In this document: in pieces, positions 28,933-36,178 of the stretch
How the letters are laid out: every line of letters starts with the position of its first letter
How positions within the stretch are numbered: position 1 is the first letter of the stretch
Source of the DNA: Fen-999 sp044220545
GTDB lineage: Bacteria > Pseudomonadota > Gammaproteobacteria > Burkholderiales > Rhodocyclaceae
Assembly: GCA_044220545.1 (NCBI GenBank)
Contig: JBGAQX010000011.1
Span: 51,840 to 115,839, forward strand
Direction: 5' to 3'
Length of the DNA: 64,000 nucleotides
The notes under the pieces: generated by a model
The model's input: the letters and a program-made list of their open reading frames with translations, nothing else
What the model was told of the DNA's origin: nothing
Databases searched by the model: none
Made by a program: the position numbers and the translations under genes

Positions 28933-29553
28933 ATGCTCAATACGGGAAACCTTTTTTCCGGCAAGCGGGCCGATCCCGCAGCCAAGCAGAACAGTCTTCG
29001 ACCCATTGGTGCCGCCACGACGAGCGTCTCGCCGCCAGTTCAGTCGCCAGACATCGCCACACCGCCGGCCAAGGAAGTCATCGCCGAGGAAACCGTGGCG
29101 ACCACGCCTCGCGCGCCGGTGTCGATAGCCGGAGTTCAAAGCGCCAAGCTGGTGGTCGGCCCGGGCGTGAAGTTGAAGGGGGCGGAAATTCAGGACTGCG
29201 ACGCGCTGGTGGTCGAAGGCCGTGTCGAGGCCACCATGGACAGCCGGCTGATCCAGATCGCCGACCAAGGCTCGTTCGACGGCAAGGTCAATATCGACGT
29301 TGCCGAGATCCACGGCCGTTTCCGGGGCGAGATGACGGCCCGCGAGCAGATCATCATCCACGCCACCGGCAAGGTCAGCGGCAAGATCCGCTATGGCCGC
29401 ATCGTCGTCCATGAGGGAGGCGAACTATCCGGCGACGTTCGGTCGCTCACCGCCGAGGACGGCATAGCCCAGACATCAGCGACAACGGCAACTGCGGCAA
29501 CCGATTCCGAGACCGTCGATCTCGGCCGATTCCTGTCGGCGCGCGGCGGCTGA
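28933..29553 (+). CDS. Bactofilin-family cytoskeletal protein
   Basis: A 206-residue protein. The central bactofilin (DUF583) domain is at about residues 70-165, with the repeating beta-helix pattern SAKLVVGPGVKLKGAEI, GRVEATMDSRLIQI, GSFDGKVNIDVAEIHGRF and GKVSGKIRYGRIVVHEGG. Flanking arms are Ala/Pro/Thr-rich and disordered, as usual. Bactofilins form membrane-linked polymers that help shape or place cell-envelope machinery. It stands alone; the adjacent convergent gene is a peptidoglycan-related RlpA homologue. Confidence 0.9.
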   Translation: MLNTGNLFSGKRADPAAKQNSLRPIGAATTSVSPPVQSPDIATPPAKEVIAEETVATTPRAPVSIAGVQSAKLVVGPGVKLKGAEIQDCDALVVEGRVEATMDSRLIQIADQGSFDGKVNIDVAEIHGRFRGEMTAREQIIIHATGKVSGKIRYGRIVVHEGGELSGDVRSLTAEDGIAQTSATTATAATDSETVDLGRFLSARGG

Positions 29554-29629
29554 CGGCGGCGCCGTCAGCCCGGCACAACCGCTGGCCGCGCAGTCGGAAT
29601 GCTTTGACGCGCGGCAGCCGGCGTGGTGG

Positions 29630-30079
29630 CTACTTCTTCGGCTTCCTGGCCGGCGCTTCCTTGACGACTTCGAGGGTCACGGGAACAAGGCCCGAACGGA
29701 TCATTACGAGTTTCGACGCGGCCGAGCGCGACAGGTCGATGACGCGCGCGGCCTGGGTTGGGCCACGATCGTTGATGCGCACGACGACGCTACGGTTGTT
29801 CCGGGTGTTGGTCACCTTGACCAGGGTGCCGAACGGCAGGGTCGGGTGCGCGGCGGTCAGCTTCCCCTGGGTGAAGATCTGACCGCTTGCCGTTCTGCGG
29901 CCCTCGAGGCGATTCGTGTAGTAGGCGGCCAGGCCTTCCATGCGGTGGGTCGAAGTCACGGCCGCGGCTGGTGCCGCCGCAGGCGTCGCCGACGCGGCCG
30001 GTGCTTGCGCATGAGTGGAGAACGCCATGGCGAGGCCAAGGGCGGCGAGTGAGGCTGACAGCAGGGAGCGGGAGGACAT
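29630..30079 (-). CDS. RlpA-like double-psi beta-barrel protein
   Basis: A 149-residue exported protein. It has a signal peptide (SLLSASLAALGLAMAFSTHAQA), then an Ala/Pro linker and an RlpA domain at about residues 45-135 with EGLAAYYTNRLEGRRTASGQIF, AAHPTLPFGTLVKVTN and VVVRINDRGP followed by RVIDLSRSAA. RlpA proteins act on or bind peptidoglycan at the septum. It lacks a lipobox Cys and the SPOR domain of full RlpA. The ATG at 30079 precedes the signal peptide directly. Confidence 0.9.
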   Translation of the reverse strand: MSSRSLLSASLAALGLAMAFSTHAQAPAASATPAAAPAAAVTSTHRMEGLAAYYTNRLEGRRTASGQIFTQGKLTAAHPTLPFGTLVKVTNTRNNRSVVVRINDRGPTQAARVIDLSRSAASKLVMIRSGLVPVTLEVVKEAPARKPKK

Positions 30080-30231
30080 CGTGATTCTCCAGGGCGGGTT
30101 GGGGCGAAAGGGACAGCAGCCGCGGCAATTATCTGCCGACATCTTGCTGGTTCCTCGTCAAATTTTGTGACGCCGCCGTCCGCCGCTTGCCATCATTCCC
30201 GTCTCGGGCCGATGCCGGCGCAAGCCTTGGT

Positions 30232-31194
30232 TCAGTGCCCCTCGATGCAGATTTCGCGCCGCGCCACCGCCAGCGCGGTGCGGGTCAGCAGCATGGCGAT
30301 GACCAGCGTCAGAACCACCAGCAGGCCGGTGGCGATCCAGACGTAGAGCGCCAGTCCGGTTTCCTTGGCCATGATGATGGTGGCGATGGTGATCGCCGCC
30401 AGGGGGAAGGAATAGGCCCACCAGGATAGAAAGAACTTCAGCCGCGCAAACAGGGCGATCTGGCCGAACAGCAGCAGTGTGAAGAACAGGGCGACGCCGT
30501 AGAGGATGTGGGCGAAGGCATCGATGCCGCCGACCAGGTTGTAGTAGGAAATGAAACCCACCGCCGGCGGTGCGATAAAGATGAACAGCGTCGGCATCAG
30601 GCGTTCCGGCAGGCTGCCGTGGAAGATCAGCCGGTAGAAGATGATGGCGGTCAGCACCGGCCAGAAAAACAGGCCCAGGCTGAAGAAAAACCAGGATATC
30701 TCCACCGACGCATGGTGTATGCCCGCCACCGGCACCAGAATGTTGCCGACCACGGGAATGAACCAGGCCGGATTGAGGTGGGCGATCTCGTACCTGGTGT
30801 GATGTATCCAGGACGACAGCACGTACAGCGTCGCCAGCAGGTGCAGCACCGTGCCGACGGTCCAGAGCCAGAACGAGGCGCCCGGACTGTCCTGCAGGAA
30901 GGCGATGGACAACAGGATGAGACTGATGGAGAAGGTTGGCGCGAAGGCCAGTTTCACCGGGTGCTTCAGCTCCCCCAGGACATCCGCCGGATAGGTCAGG
31001 GCCTTGGCCGTGTAGGTCAACGTCAATACCACGAACAACGCGGCGGTGAGGGGCAGCAGAATCGGGCTGAGCGCGAAGTTCAGCCCGAAGACATGCTCCG
31101 CCCGGCTCCAGGCGACCGTGAAGCCCGACATGCCCATGATCATGGCGAACCACGACATCGGAAAGTTCTTCAGACGGGGGGATGGTTCGCTCAT
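30232..31194 (-). CDS. TDT/SLAC1-family anion transporter, possible sulfite exporter
   Basis: A 320-residue protein with about ten transmembrane helices. It belongs to the tellurite-resistance/dicarboxylate transporter (TDT, SLAC1/TehA/Ssu1) family, with the typical N-terminal segment NFPMSWFAMIMGMSGFTVAW. Members include yeast sulfite pump Ssu1, malate carriers and plant anion channels. As the last gene of the operon with the persulfide dioxygenase-like protein and octahaem cytochrome, a role in moving sulfite or a related anion is my inference. Confidence 0.82.
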   Translation of the reverse strand: MSEPSPRLKNFPMSWFAMIMGMSGFTVAWSRAEHVFGLNFALSPILLPLTAALFVVLTLTYTAKALTYPADVLGELKHPVKLAFAPTFSISLILLSIAFLQDSPGASFWLWTVGTVLHLLATLYVLSSWIHHTRYEIAHLNPAWFIPVVGNILVPVAGIHHASVEISWFFFSLGLFFWPVLTAIIFYRLIFHGSLPERLMPTLFIFIAPPAVGFISYYNLVGGIDAFAHILYGVALFFTLLLFGQIALFARLKFFLSWWAYSFPLAAITIATIIMAKETGLALYVWIATGLLVVLTLVIAMLLTRTALAVARREICIEGH

Positions 31195-31238
31195 GGTCGG
31201 GCCTCGGCAAGCTGCTGGTGGATCACGCTATATGGGTG

Positions 31239-31631
31239 TCAGACCTTGTTACGCAAGCCCTTGGTCCATGCCTCCATGGCTTCGTTGGCCGGCTTCATCG
31301 GGGCTTCCATGAAGGTCACCACGAACTTGTCACCCAGGTCGGCGATGCCCATCGAGCGCGGCCGCACCGCCAGTACCTGCGGGTTGGGCAGGGCGAGGCC
31401 GAAACAGAAGATGACGTCGACCGCCGCCTTGATGGCGGGGTTGATCTCGCCCTGAATGCGCGTGGTGTGGGCGTAGTGGTCGAAGACCCCGATGAATTGC
31501 ACCTTGGGGTTGCCGGCGATCTTTTCCTTCAGATAGGTCACGATGTCGTCGACGCTCTGGCAGGCGGTTTCACGCTTGTCGATCTCGGCGACGAAGATGG
31601 GATATTTTTCCTGTAGCAGGGTTTGTTTCAT
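31239..31631 (-). CDS. Small conserved protein of unknown function (possibly DUF6858)
   Basis: A 130-residue cytoplasmic protein without signal or membrane segment. Features include EKYPIFVAEIDKRETACQSVDDIV and IGVFDHYAHTTRIQGEI. I think it corresponds to DUF6858, seen with sulfur-metabolism cytochromes, but I am not certain. It has one cysteine in the N-terminal part and one in VDVIFCFGLALP. It is transcribed between the cytochrome b gene and the anion transporter gene with gaps of about 45 bp. Confidence 0.65.
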   Translation of the reverse strand: MKQTLLQEKYPIFVAEIDKRETACQSVDDIVTYLKEKIAGNPKVQFIGVFDHYAHTTRIQGEINPAIKAAVDVIFCFGLALPNPQVLAVRPRSMGIADLGDKFVVTFMEAPMKPANEAMEAWTKGLRNKV

Positions 31632-31677
31632 GGGACATGCCCTCTCATGGGTTGAATTGCGGTTTCGTGCGCACGGA

Positions 31678-32292
31678 TCAGTGGTCTTGCTCTTCCTCTT
31701 CCCAGCCGACGATCATGGTCTTGATGTGGGCGAAGGGCGTATGCCCGGTGGTGGTGAGATAGACGTGCACGAAGAAGAACGTCAGCATCATGAAGGCGCC
31801 GGCGGTATGGACAAGCGCCACGGCTTCCAGGCTTAGCCAGCGGTCGATGCCAAAGCCCTTCCAGTAGGCGAAGAAGAGATAGAACAGGCCCGAGCCCCAG
31901 ATGATGGGCGAAACCATCGACAGCAAGGCCAGGTAGGCCAGGCGCTGCAAGGGGTTGTGCTTCTTGGACACGGTCTTGTGGAACGGGTGGGGGGCGTTCG
32001 TGAAGATGCCGATGCTGTAGTAATGCACCATCGCGCCGACCCTCTTGAAGGTCGGGACGTACTGCCGCCACTCGCCGGTGGTGAACTGCCAGAAGATCGT
32101 GAATGCCCAGAGCACCAGCAGGGTCCAGGCGGTGAGCGTGTGCAACTCGACCGCGCGCCGGAAGCCGAAATTCTCGTACGCACCGTGAATCTCGAAGCCG
32201 GTGATCAGCATGAAGACGATCAGCGCCGCCTGCGACCAATGCCAGAACCGCTCGTAACGCTTGTAGAGGTAAATCCGGTTAGTCGTGCTCAT
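31678..32292 (-). CDS. Membrane cytochrome b subunit (cytochrome b/b6 domain, four helices)
   Basis: A 204-residue inner-membrane protein with four main transmembrane helices. Candidate haem ligands are histidines in YERFWHWSQAALIVFMLITGFEIHG (helix 1), VELHTLTAWTLLVLWAFT (helix 2) and ALVHTAGAFMMLTFFFVHVYLTTTGH (helix 4). This matches di-haem cytochromes b of hydrogenase, formate dehydrogenase and thiosulfate reductase type. It lies six bases after the octahaem cytochrome gene and probably passes quinol electrons to it or takes them from it. Confidence 0.87.
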   Translation of the reverse strand: MSTTNRIYLYKRYERFWHWSQAALIVFMLITGFEIHGAYENFGFRRAVELHTLTAWTLLVLWAFTIFWQFTTGEWRQYVPTFKRVGAMVHYYSIGIFTNAPHPFHKTVSKKHNPLQRLAYLALLSMVSPIIWGSGLFYLFFAYWKGFGIDRWLSLEAVALVHTAGAFMMLTFFFVHVYLTTTGHTPFAHIKTMIVGWEEEEQDH

Positions 32293-32298
32293 GGTCCA

Positions 32299-33918
32299 TC
32301 ATCCTTTCTTGGGCAGGCACAGAACGCAGATGCGTATGACGCCGTGAATCAGCACGCCGAGCAGCGTCAGCAAGGTCATCGTCCAGCCGGCCATGTCGAG
32401 CAACTGGTTGCGGTCGCGGCCGGGCAGGTAGATGCCGTCGATACCCTTGAGTCGCCCCTCGTCCTGGTGGCACTGGACGCAGGGCACGGCGTCTCCCTTG
32501 GGCGCCACCATGTGGGCGATCGGCCAGCTCATTTCGGTGCTGACGAAATCGTACTTGCCGCTCCAGGGCAGGCCGGCGGTTTGCATGCCGGTCGTGATCG
32601 CCTTCGGCCAGTCGAAGTTGTGCCACAGCGCGGTGTCGTCCTCGCCGGCGGTATGGACGACCAGCAGGTTCCTGTTTTCCGGGTCGTAGGCCTGCTTGCC
32701 GCGATGCACCTTGAACGGCCAGATGCGCGCACCGGGGTCCTTGGCGGAACCCTCGGGTCGATTGATCTCGACCGTCTTGCCCGGATCGATCTTTTCGCCG
32801 ATGGTCTTGAAGGTGATCTTGCCGTTAAACCAGCGATATTCCGGCATCAGGTAGGAGTCCCAGGCGAAATTGCCCTTCTTCGAGTCGAAGGCGCGCCGGC
32901 CGGCACTGTCCTTGACGAACTGCGGCTTGCCATCGGGCCCCATCTTCGTTGCCGTCGACCAGTCCCAGCTCTTCTCGGTGCCGACCGAACCGCGCGAATA
33001 TTCCGGGATGTGGCAGGTCTGGCAGGCCAGCTTGTCGGTGTGCGTGTTCAGGCGCTCGGCATGCAGCAGGCTTTCCTTGTGCGGCTTGTCGCCATGACAG
33101 GACTGGCAGGACGCCGGGTTGTCATCGAACTTGCCTTGCGGCTGCGGCTTGCCGGTGCGCGACGCGGCGAACTCGTAGCGGCTGCCGGCGACCTGGTGCT
33201 GGCTGGTCTTGTGGCAATTCACGCAGGAAAAGTTCAGGCCCTTGGCATCCATGTGTACGTCCAGATACCTGGGCGGATTGCGCAGCGAGCTGTCCAGGTC
33301 GCCGTGCTTGGTACCGTCGCCGCCGGCGCCGAAGAAGTGGCAGGAGCCACAGTTGCCGCGGCTGGGCAGGGCCACCGTCTGGGCCACCTTCTGCAGATCG
33401 ACCGGATCGACGAACTTGCCCGAGCCGCGCGGGAACTCCTTGCGTTCGTAGATCGGGTGGCCGGCGTCGCCCGGCAGCTTCCGGTAGGTGCCGGTGCTGT
33501 CATGGCAGATCAGGCAATCGACGTTCTCTTCCTTGGTGAAGTCGAAGCTCTTGTCCTCCCATCCGTAGCCGGCATGGCAAGCCATGCAGTCCTTTTCGTT
33601 GGAAACCGTGCTGGTGCAGAAGTTGTTGATGATGTTCTTCTTGCCCAGCTTCTGTCCGGACTTGGGATCGACGACCTCCCAAGTCCAGTGCTTGGTGTGC
33701 TGCACCTGCTTGGCGGCGTCGTTGTGGCAGGCCAGGCAAGCCTTGGTCACCTCGGGGCCGGATTTGAAGACCTGCTGGAGTTCCTTGAACTTGCCGTGGT
33801 CGGCGGTGCTCTTCACCGGCGGCAATTTGTCGGCGAGCGACGGGACCGCCTGTGCGGGCGGGACAAACGCAACGGCGCAGAGCATGCCCGCCGCGACTAG
33901 ATGGCGTAGTGATCTCAT
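32299..33918 (-). CDS. Octahaem c-type cytochrome of the tetrathionate reductase (OTR) family, membrane-anchored
   Basis: A 539-residue exported multihaem cytochrome. After a signal peptide (ending near PAQA) there are eight CxxCH motifs: CLACH, CMACH, CLICH, CGSCH, CVNCH, CQSCH, CQTCH and CVQCH. Size and motif order resemble Shewanella octahaem tetrathionate reductase, whose relatives also reduce nitrite or hydroxylamine. A single C-terminal helix (about residues 505-530) should fix it to the membrane next to the cytochrome b. The ATG at 33918 gives the signal peptide; upstream extensions run over other genes. Direction of catalysis (reduction or oxidation of sulfur compounds) is not settled by sequence. 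Confidence 0.9.
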   Translation of the reverse strand: MRSLRHLVAAGMLCAVAFVPPAQAVPSLADKLPPVKSTADHGKFKELQQVFKSGPEVTKACLACHNDAAKQVQHTKHWTWEVVDPKSGQKLGKKNIINNFCTSTVSNEKDCMACHAGYGWEDKSFDFTKEENVDCLICHDSTGTYRKLPGDAGHPIYERKEFPRGSGKFVDPVDLQKVAQTVALPSRGNCGSCHFFGAGGDGTKHGDLDSSLRNPPRYLDVHMDAKGLNFSCVNCHKTSQHQVAGSRYEFAASRTGKPQPQGKFDDNPASCQSCHGDKPHKESLLHAERLNTHTDKLACQTCHIPEYSRGSVGTEKSWDWSTATKMGPDGKPQFVKDSAGRRAFDSKKGNFAWDSYLMPEYRWFNGKITFKTIGEKIDPGKTVEINRPEGSAKDPGARIWPFKVHRGKQAYDPENRNLLVVHTAGEDDTALWHNFDWPKAITTGMQTAGLPWSGKYDFVSTEMSWPIAHMVAPKGDAVPCVQCHQDEGRLKGIDGIYLPGRDRNQLLDMAGWTMTLLTLLGVLIHGVIRICVLCLPKKG

Positions 33919-33932
33919 GGCGGATCCCTTTT

Positions 33933-34505
33933 TCAGCAACCCGCGGCCGAGCCGCCGGCGCCACCACCACCGCCTTCGCCCACCTTCGGAATGACCAGCG
34001 GCGGCGCCGGCTTGGTCGGGTCCATGACCAGGAAGCTTTCCTGATCGGTCACCACCTGGCCCATGATCTCGCCGACCGAGGCGCCGAACAGGCGGCTCAT
34101 CGTTCCGACGTTGAGGATGCCGATATAGACCTTGCCATCGCTCTTCTTGTAAACGCCGATCTTGCAGGGCATCAGCAGCGACAGGAAGCGCACTTTGTCG
34201 TCCTTGAGGATGGGGCCCGAATACTTGGTGCTGCACGCTTCGATCAGCATTACCGGCAGGACATTGCCACCCTCGGCCTCGACGGGCCGGGCCGGATAGC
34301 GCAGGCCGGTCAGCGACCAGCCGTTGCCCGCCGCCTGGACGTTCTGCTGGATGCGCGCCACCGTCTCCTCCATGGGGAACGGGCTTACGCGTTCGGCGAA
34401 CATCATTCCCCCGGCCATGTTCCAGACGACCAGCAAGGTCAGCGCCACACCGATCGCGATCCCCAGCGCAAGTCTCAGTACCGTCTTCAGTATCATTTTC
34501 AACAT
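33933..34505 (-). CDS. DUF302-domain membrane-anchored protein with glycine-rich Cys tail
   Basis: A 190-residue protein with one N-terminal transmembrane segment (about residues 8-27) and a periplasmic DUF302 domain (about 60-165: YSGPILKDDKVRFLSLLMPCKIGVYKKSDGKVYIGILNVG). The C terminus is GEGGGGGAGGSAAGC, ending in a single cysteine. DUF302 proteins often accompany thiosulfate and sulfur-oxidation genes but have no proven role. The ATG at 34505 is chosen because GGAGGGGG lies five bases upstream; two further ATGs at 34520 and 34523 are less well placed. Confidence 0.8.
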   Translation of the reverse strand: MLKMILKTVLRLALGIAIGVALTLLVVWNMAGGMMFAERVSPFPMEETVARIQQNVQAAGNGWSLTGLRYPARPVEAEGGNVLPVMLIEACSTKYSGPILKDDKVRFLSLLMPCKIGVYKKSDGKVYIGILNVGTMSRLFGASVGEIMGQVVTDQESFLVMDPTKPAPPLVIPKVGEGGGGGAGGSAAGC

Positions 34506-34537
34506 CACTTCCCCCTCCATCATGATGAACAGCTGCA

Positions 34538-35287
34538 CTATGCGCCGGGCGGCGCCGTTTGGTTGGTCCCCGTGAAATCTTTGGTGGCCGGTTCGGTCGC
34601 CGGCAGGCGTCCGCAGCGGCGGTTGGCGGCCAGCGCCGTGGCCGCGATGGCCGGCATGGGTTCGCGATTGGCGGCCTTGATGGCCACGAACCGGTCGCGG
34701 CAAACGCCGTGGAAGCACGGGTTGCTCCGGCGCTCCTGGCCGATGCAGCTGACCCAGCGGTGATCCCGCCCATGACCCGGATAGACCAGCGTCTCGTCGG
34801 CCAGGCATAACAGGCGCCGGGTCACGCTATCGAACAGCAATACGCCGTTGCCCCCCGGCTCGTCGATGCCGCCCGAGCCGCCGATCAGCAGGCTGTCGCC
34901 GGTGTACAGCCGGTCTTCCCAGCGATAGGTGAGGCAGCCGGGCGTATGCCCCGGCGTCGCCAGCGCCGCGATGCTCAATTCACCCACCGCCAGGCTGTCG
35001 CCATCGGCGAGCCAGCGGTCCGCCTCTTCGATACCGGTCTGGCGGCCCACGGCGATGCGCGCGCCGGTCTGCTGGCGCAGCGTATCGGCCGCCGAGATAT
35101 GGTCCGCGTGCAGATGGGTTTCCAGCACCCAGGTCAGGCGCAGCGACAGTTCGCCCAGCACGCCAAGGTAGAGCGGCTCATGGCCCGCCACCGGATCGAT
35201 GATCGCCGCCGTGGCGGTTCGATCGCAGGCCAGCAGATAGGAGAAAGTCCCCGTGGCCGGATCCCCAAACTGCCGGAAGTAAGCCAT
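34538..35287 (-). CDS. Metallo-beta-lactamase-fold persulfide dioxygenase (ETHE1-like)
   Basis: A 249-residue MBL-fold protein. Metal-site motifs are ETHLHADHISAA (residues 57-68), ATPGHTPGCLTY and YTGDSLLIGGSGG, with DETLVYPGH toward the C terminus and VSCIGQERRSNP, all close to ETHE1-type persulfide dioxygenases, which oxidise glutathione persulfide to sulfite. The usual GRTDF segment after TGD is replaced by GGIDEPGG, so the substrate-binding Arg is missing. A 50-residue C-terminal extension is unique. No signal peptide, so it is cytoplasmic. It lies between the Rieske and DUF302 genes. Confidence 0.82.
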   Translation of the reverse strand: MAYFRQFGDPATGTFSYLLACDRTATAAIIDPVAGHEPLYLGVLGELSLRLTWVLETHLHADHISAADTLRQQTGARIAVGRQTGIEEADRWLADGDSLAVGELSIAALATPGHTPGCLTYRWEDRLYTGDSLLIGGSGGIDEPGGNGVLLFDSVTRRLLCLADETLVYPGHGRDHRWVSCIGQERRSNPCFHGVCRDRFVAIKAANREPMPAIAATALAANRRCGRLPATEPATKDFTGTNQTAPPGA

Positions 35288-35342
35288 GTTCTATCGACCT
35301 AGGCGGTGCGGGCGCCGCCGGCTGCCTGCTGGCTCCGCATCC

Positions 35343-35951
35343 CTACGCGTCCCTCGTCTTGTCTTCGCCGATCAGCAACCGGGACTCCGCCAGGTATTGA
35401 TGCGGCGGAATCTCCAGATTGGTCGGCGCCGGCATGCCCTTGTACACCCGCCCGGCCAGATCGAACTGGGACCCGTGGCAGGGGCAGAAGAAGCCACCCG
35501 GCCAGTCGGCGGCCATCCCTTGCGCCGCACCCGCCTTGAATTTTTCGGTCGGCGAGCAGCCCAGGTGCGTGCAGATGCCCACCGCGACCATGATCTCCGG
35601 CTTGATCGAGCGGTGCTCGTTGGTTGCGTAGTCGGGCTGCTGGGGCTTCTCCGAGAGCGGATCGACCAGGTTCGGCTCCGCCTTCTTGAGGGCCGCCATC
35701 ATCTCGGGGGTGCGATGGACGATCCACACCGGCTTGCCACGCCACTCGACAGTCATCATCTCGCCGGGCGCCAGCATCGATATATCGATCTCGACGGGTG
35801 CGCCGGCGGCTTTCGCCCGTTCCGAAGGGGCCATGCTGGACATCAGCGGTATGGCGATGCCGGCACCCGCCGCCGCACCGACGACGCTGGTGGCGATCAG
35901 CAATTGTCGGCGCTTCGGATCCGGGGGCGCGATGGCGGTTAGGGCGGTCAT
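35343..35951 (-). CDS. Orphan Tat-exported Rieske iron-sulfur protein (PetA-like)
   Basis: A 202-residue protein like the Rieske subunit of the bc1 complex. The N-terminal PKRRQLLIATSVVGAAAGAG has the twin-arginine export pattern and a hydrophobic anchor. The 2Fe-2S ligands are in CTHLGC and CPCHGSQFD near residues 130-160. No cytochrome b (petB) or c1 (petC) gene is adjacent, so it is not part of a normal petABC operon. It heads the sulfur-type operon, 227 bp from a divergent sigma-54 activator. The ATG at 35951 is chosen for the Tat signal. Confidence 0.9.
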   Translation of the reverse strand: MTALTAIAPPDPKRRQLLIATSVVGAAAGAGIAIPLMSSMAPSERAKAAGAPVEIDISMLAPGEMMTVEWRGKPVWIVHRTPEMMAALKKAEPNLVDPLSEKPQQPDYATNEHRSIKPEIMVAVGICTHLGCSPTEKFKAGAAQGMAADWPGGFFCPCHGSQFDLAGRVYKGMPAPTNLEIPPHQYLAESRLLIGEDKTRDA

Positions 35952-36000
35952 TTTTTCTCTGTGTGAATCATGGGGTTGGGGGTGTTCAGCGTAAGTCAGA

Positions 36001-36016
36001 CACAAGATCCATGCCC
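36001..36016 (-). promoter_or_regulatory. Candidate sigma-54 promoter of the Rieske-octahaem operon
   Basis: On the minus strand GGGCATGGATCTTGTG matches the -24/-12 layout TGGCAC-N5-TTGCA with GG and GT ten bases apart. It lies about 50 bases upstream of the Rieske start. The -12 GC is GT, as in the candidate upstream of the NifX-like gene. The match is imperfect. Confidence 0.4.
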
Positions 36017-36051
36017 GCTCAGGTCGAGGTGGTAATAGTTTTATTTTCAGT

Positions 36052-36061
36052 GACTTAAGTC
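36052..36061. promoter_or_regulatory. Palindrome GACTTAAGTC in the divergent region
   Basis: A perfect 10-bp palindrome between the Rieske gene and the sigma-54 activator gene. A second weak inverted repeat, TGCC-N6-GGCA, lies at 36136-36149 nearer the activator gene, and a similar TGCC-N5-GGCA lies at 37540-37552 upstream of the NifX-like gene. These are possible activator binding sites, not shown to be so. Confidence 0.3.
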
Positions 36062-36178
36062 GATCGTCCGCAGCGTCGCCTTGTGCCGGGCGACAGATGC
36101 GCCAATAATGGCGGCAGTAATGGTTTCCGGGCTGGTGCCGTTTCTGGCATTTTTGTCCGAACGAATTGAGGTGACTCG

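Noticed and set aside
32299..34773. A single 824-codon frame that would fuse upstream sequence to the octahaem cytochrome
   Set aside because: The part before 33918 runs over the DUF302 and dioxygenase genes in a wrong frame; the signal peptide at 33918 fixes the true start.
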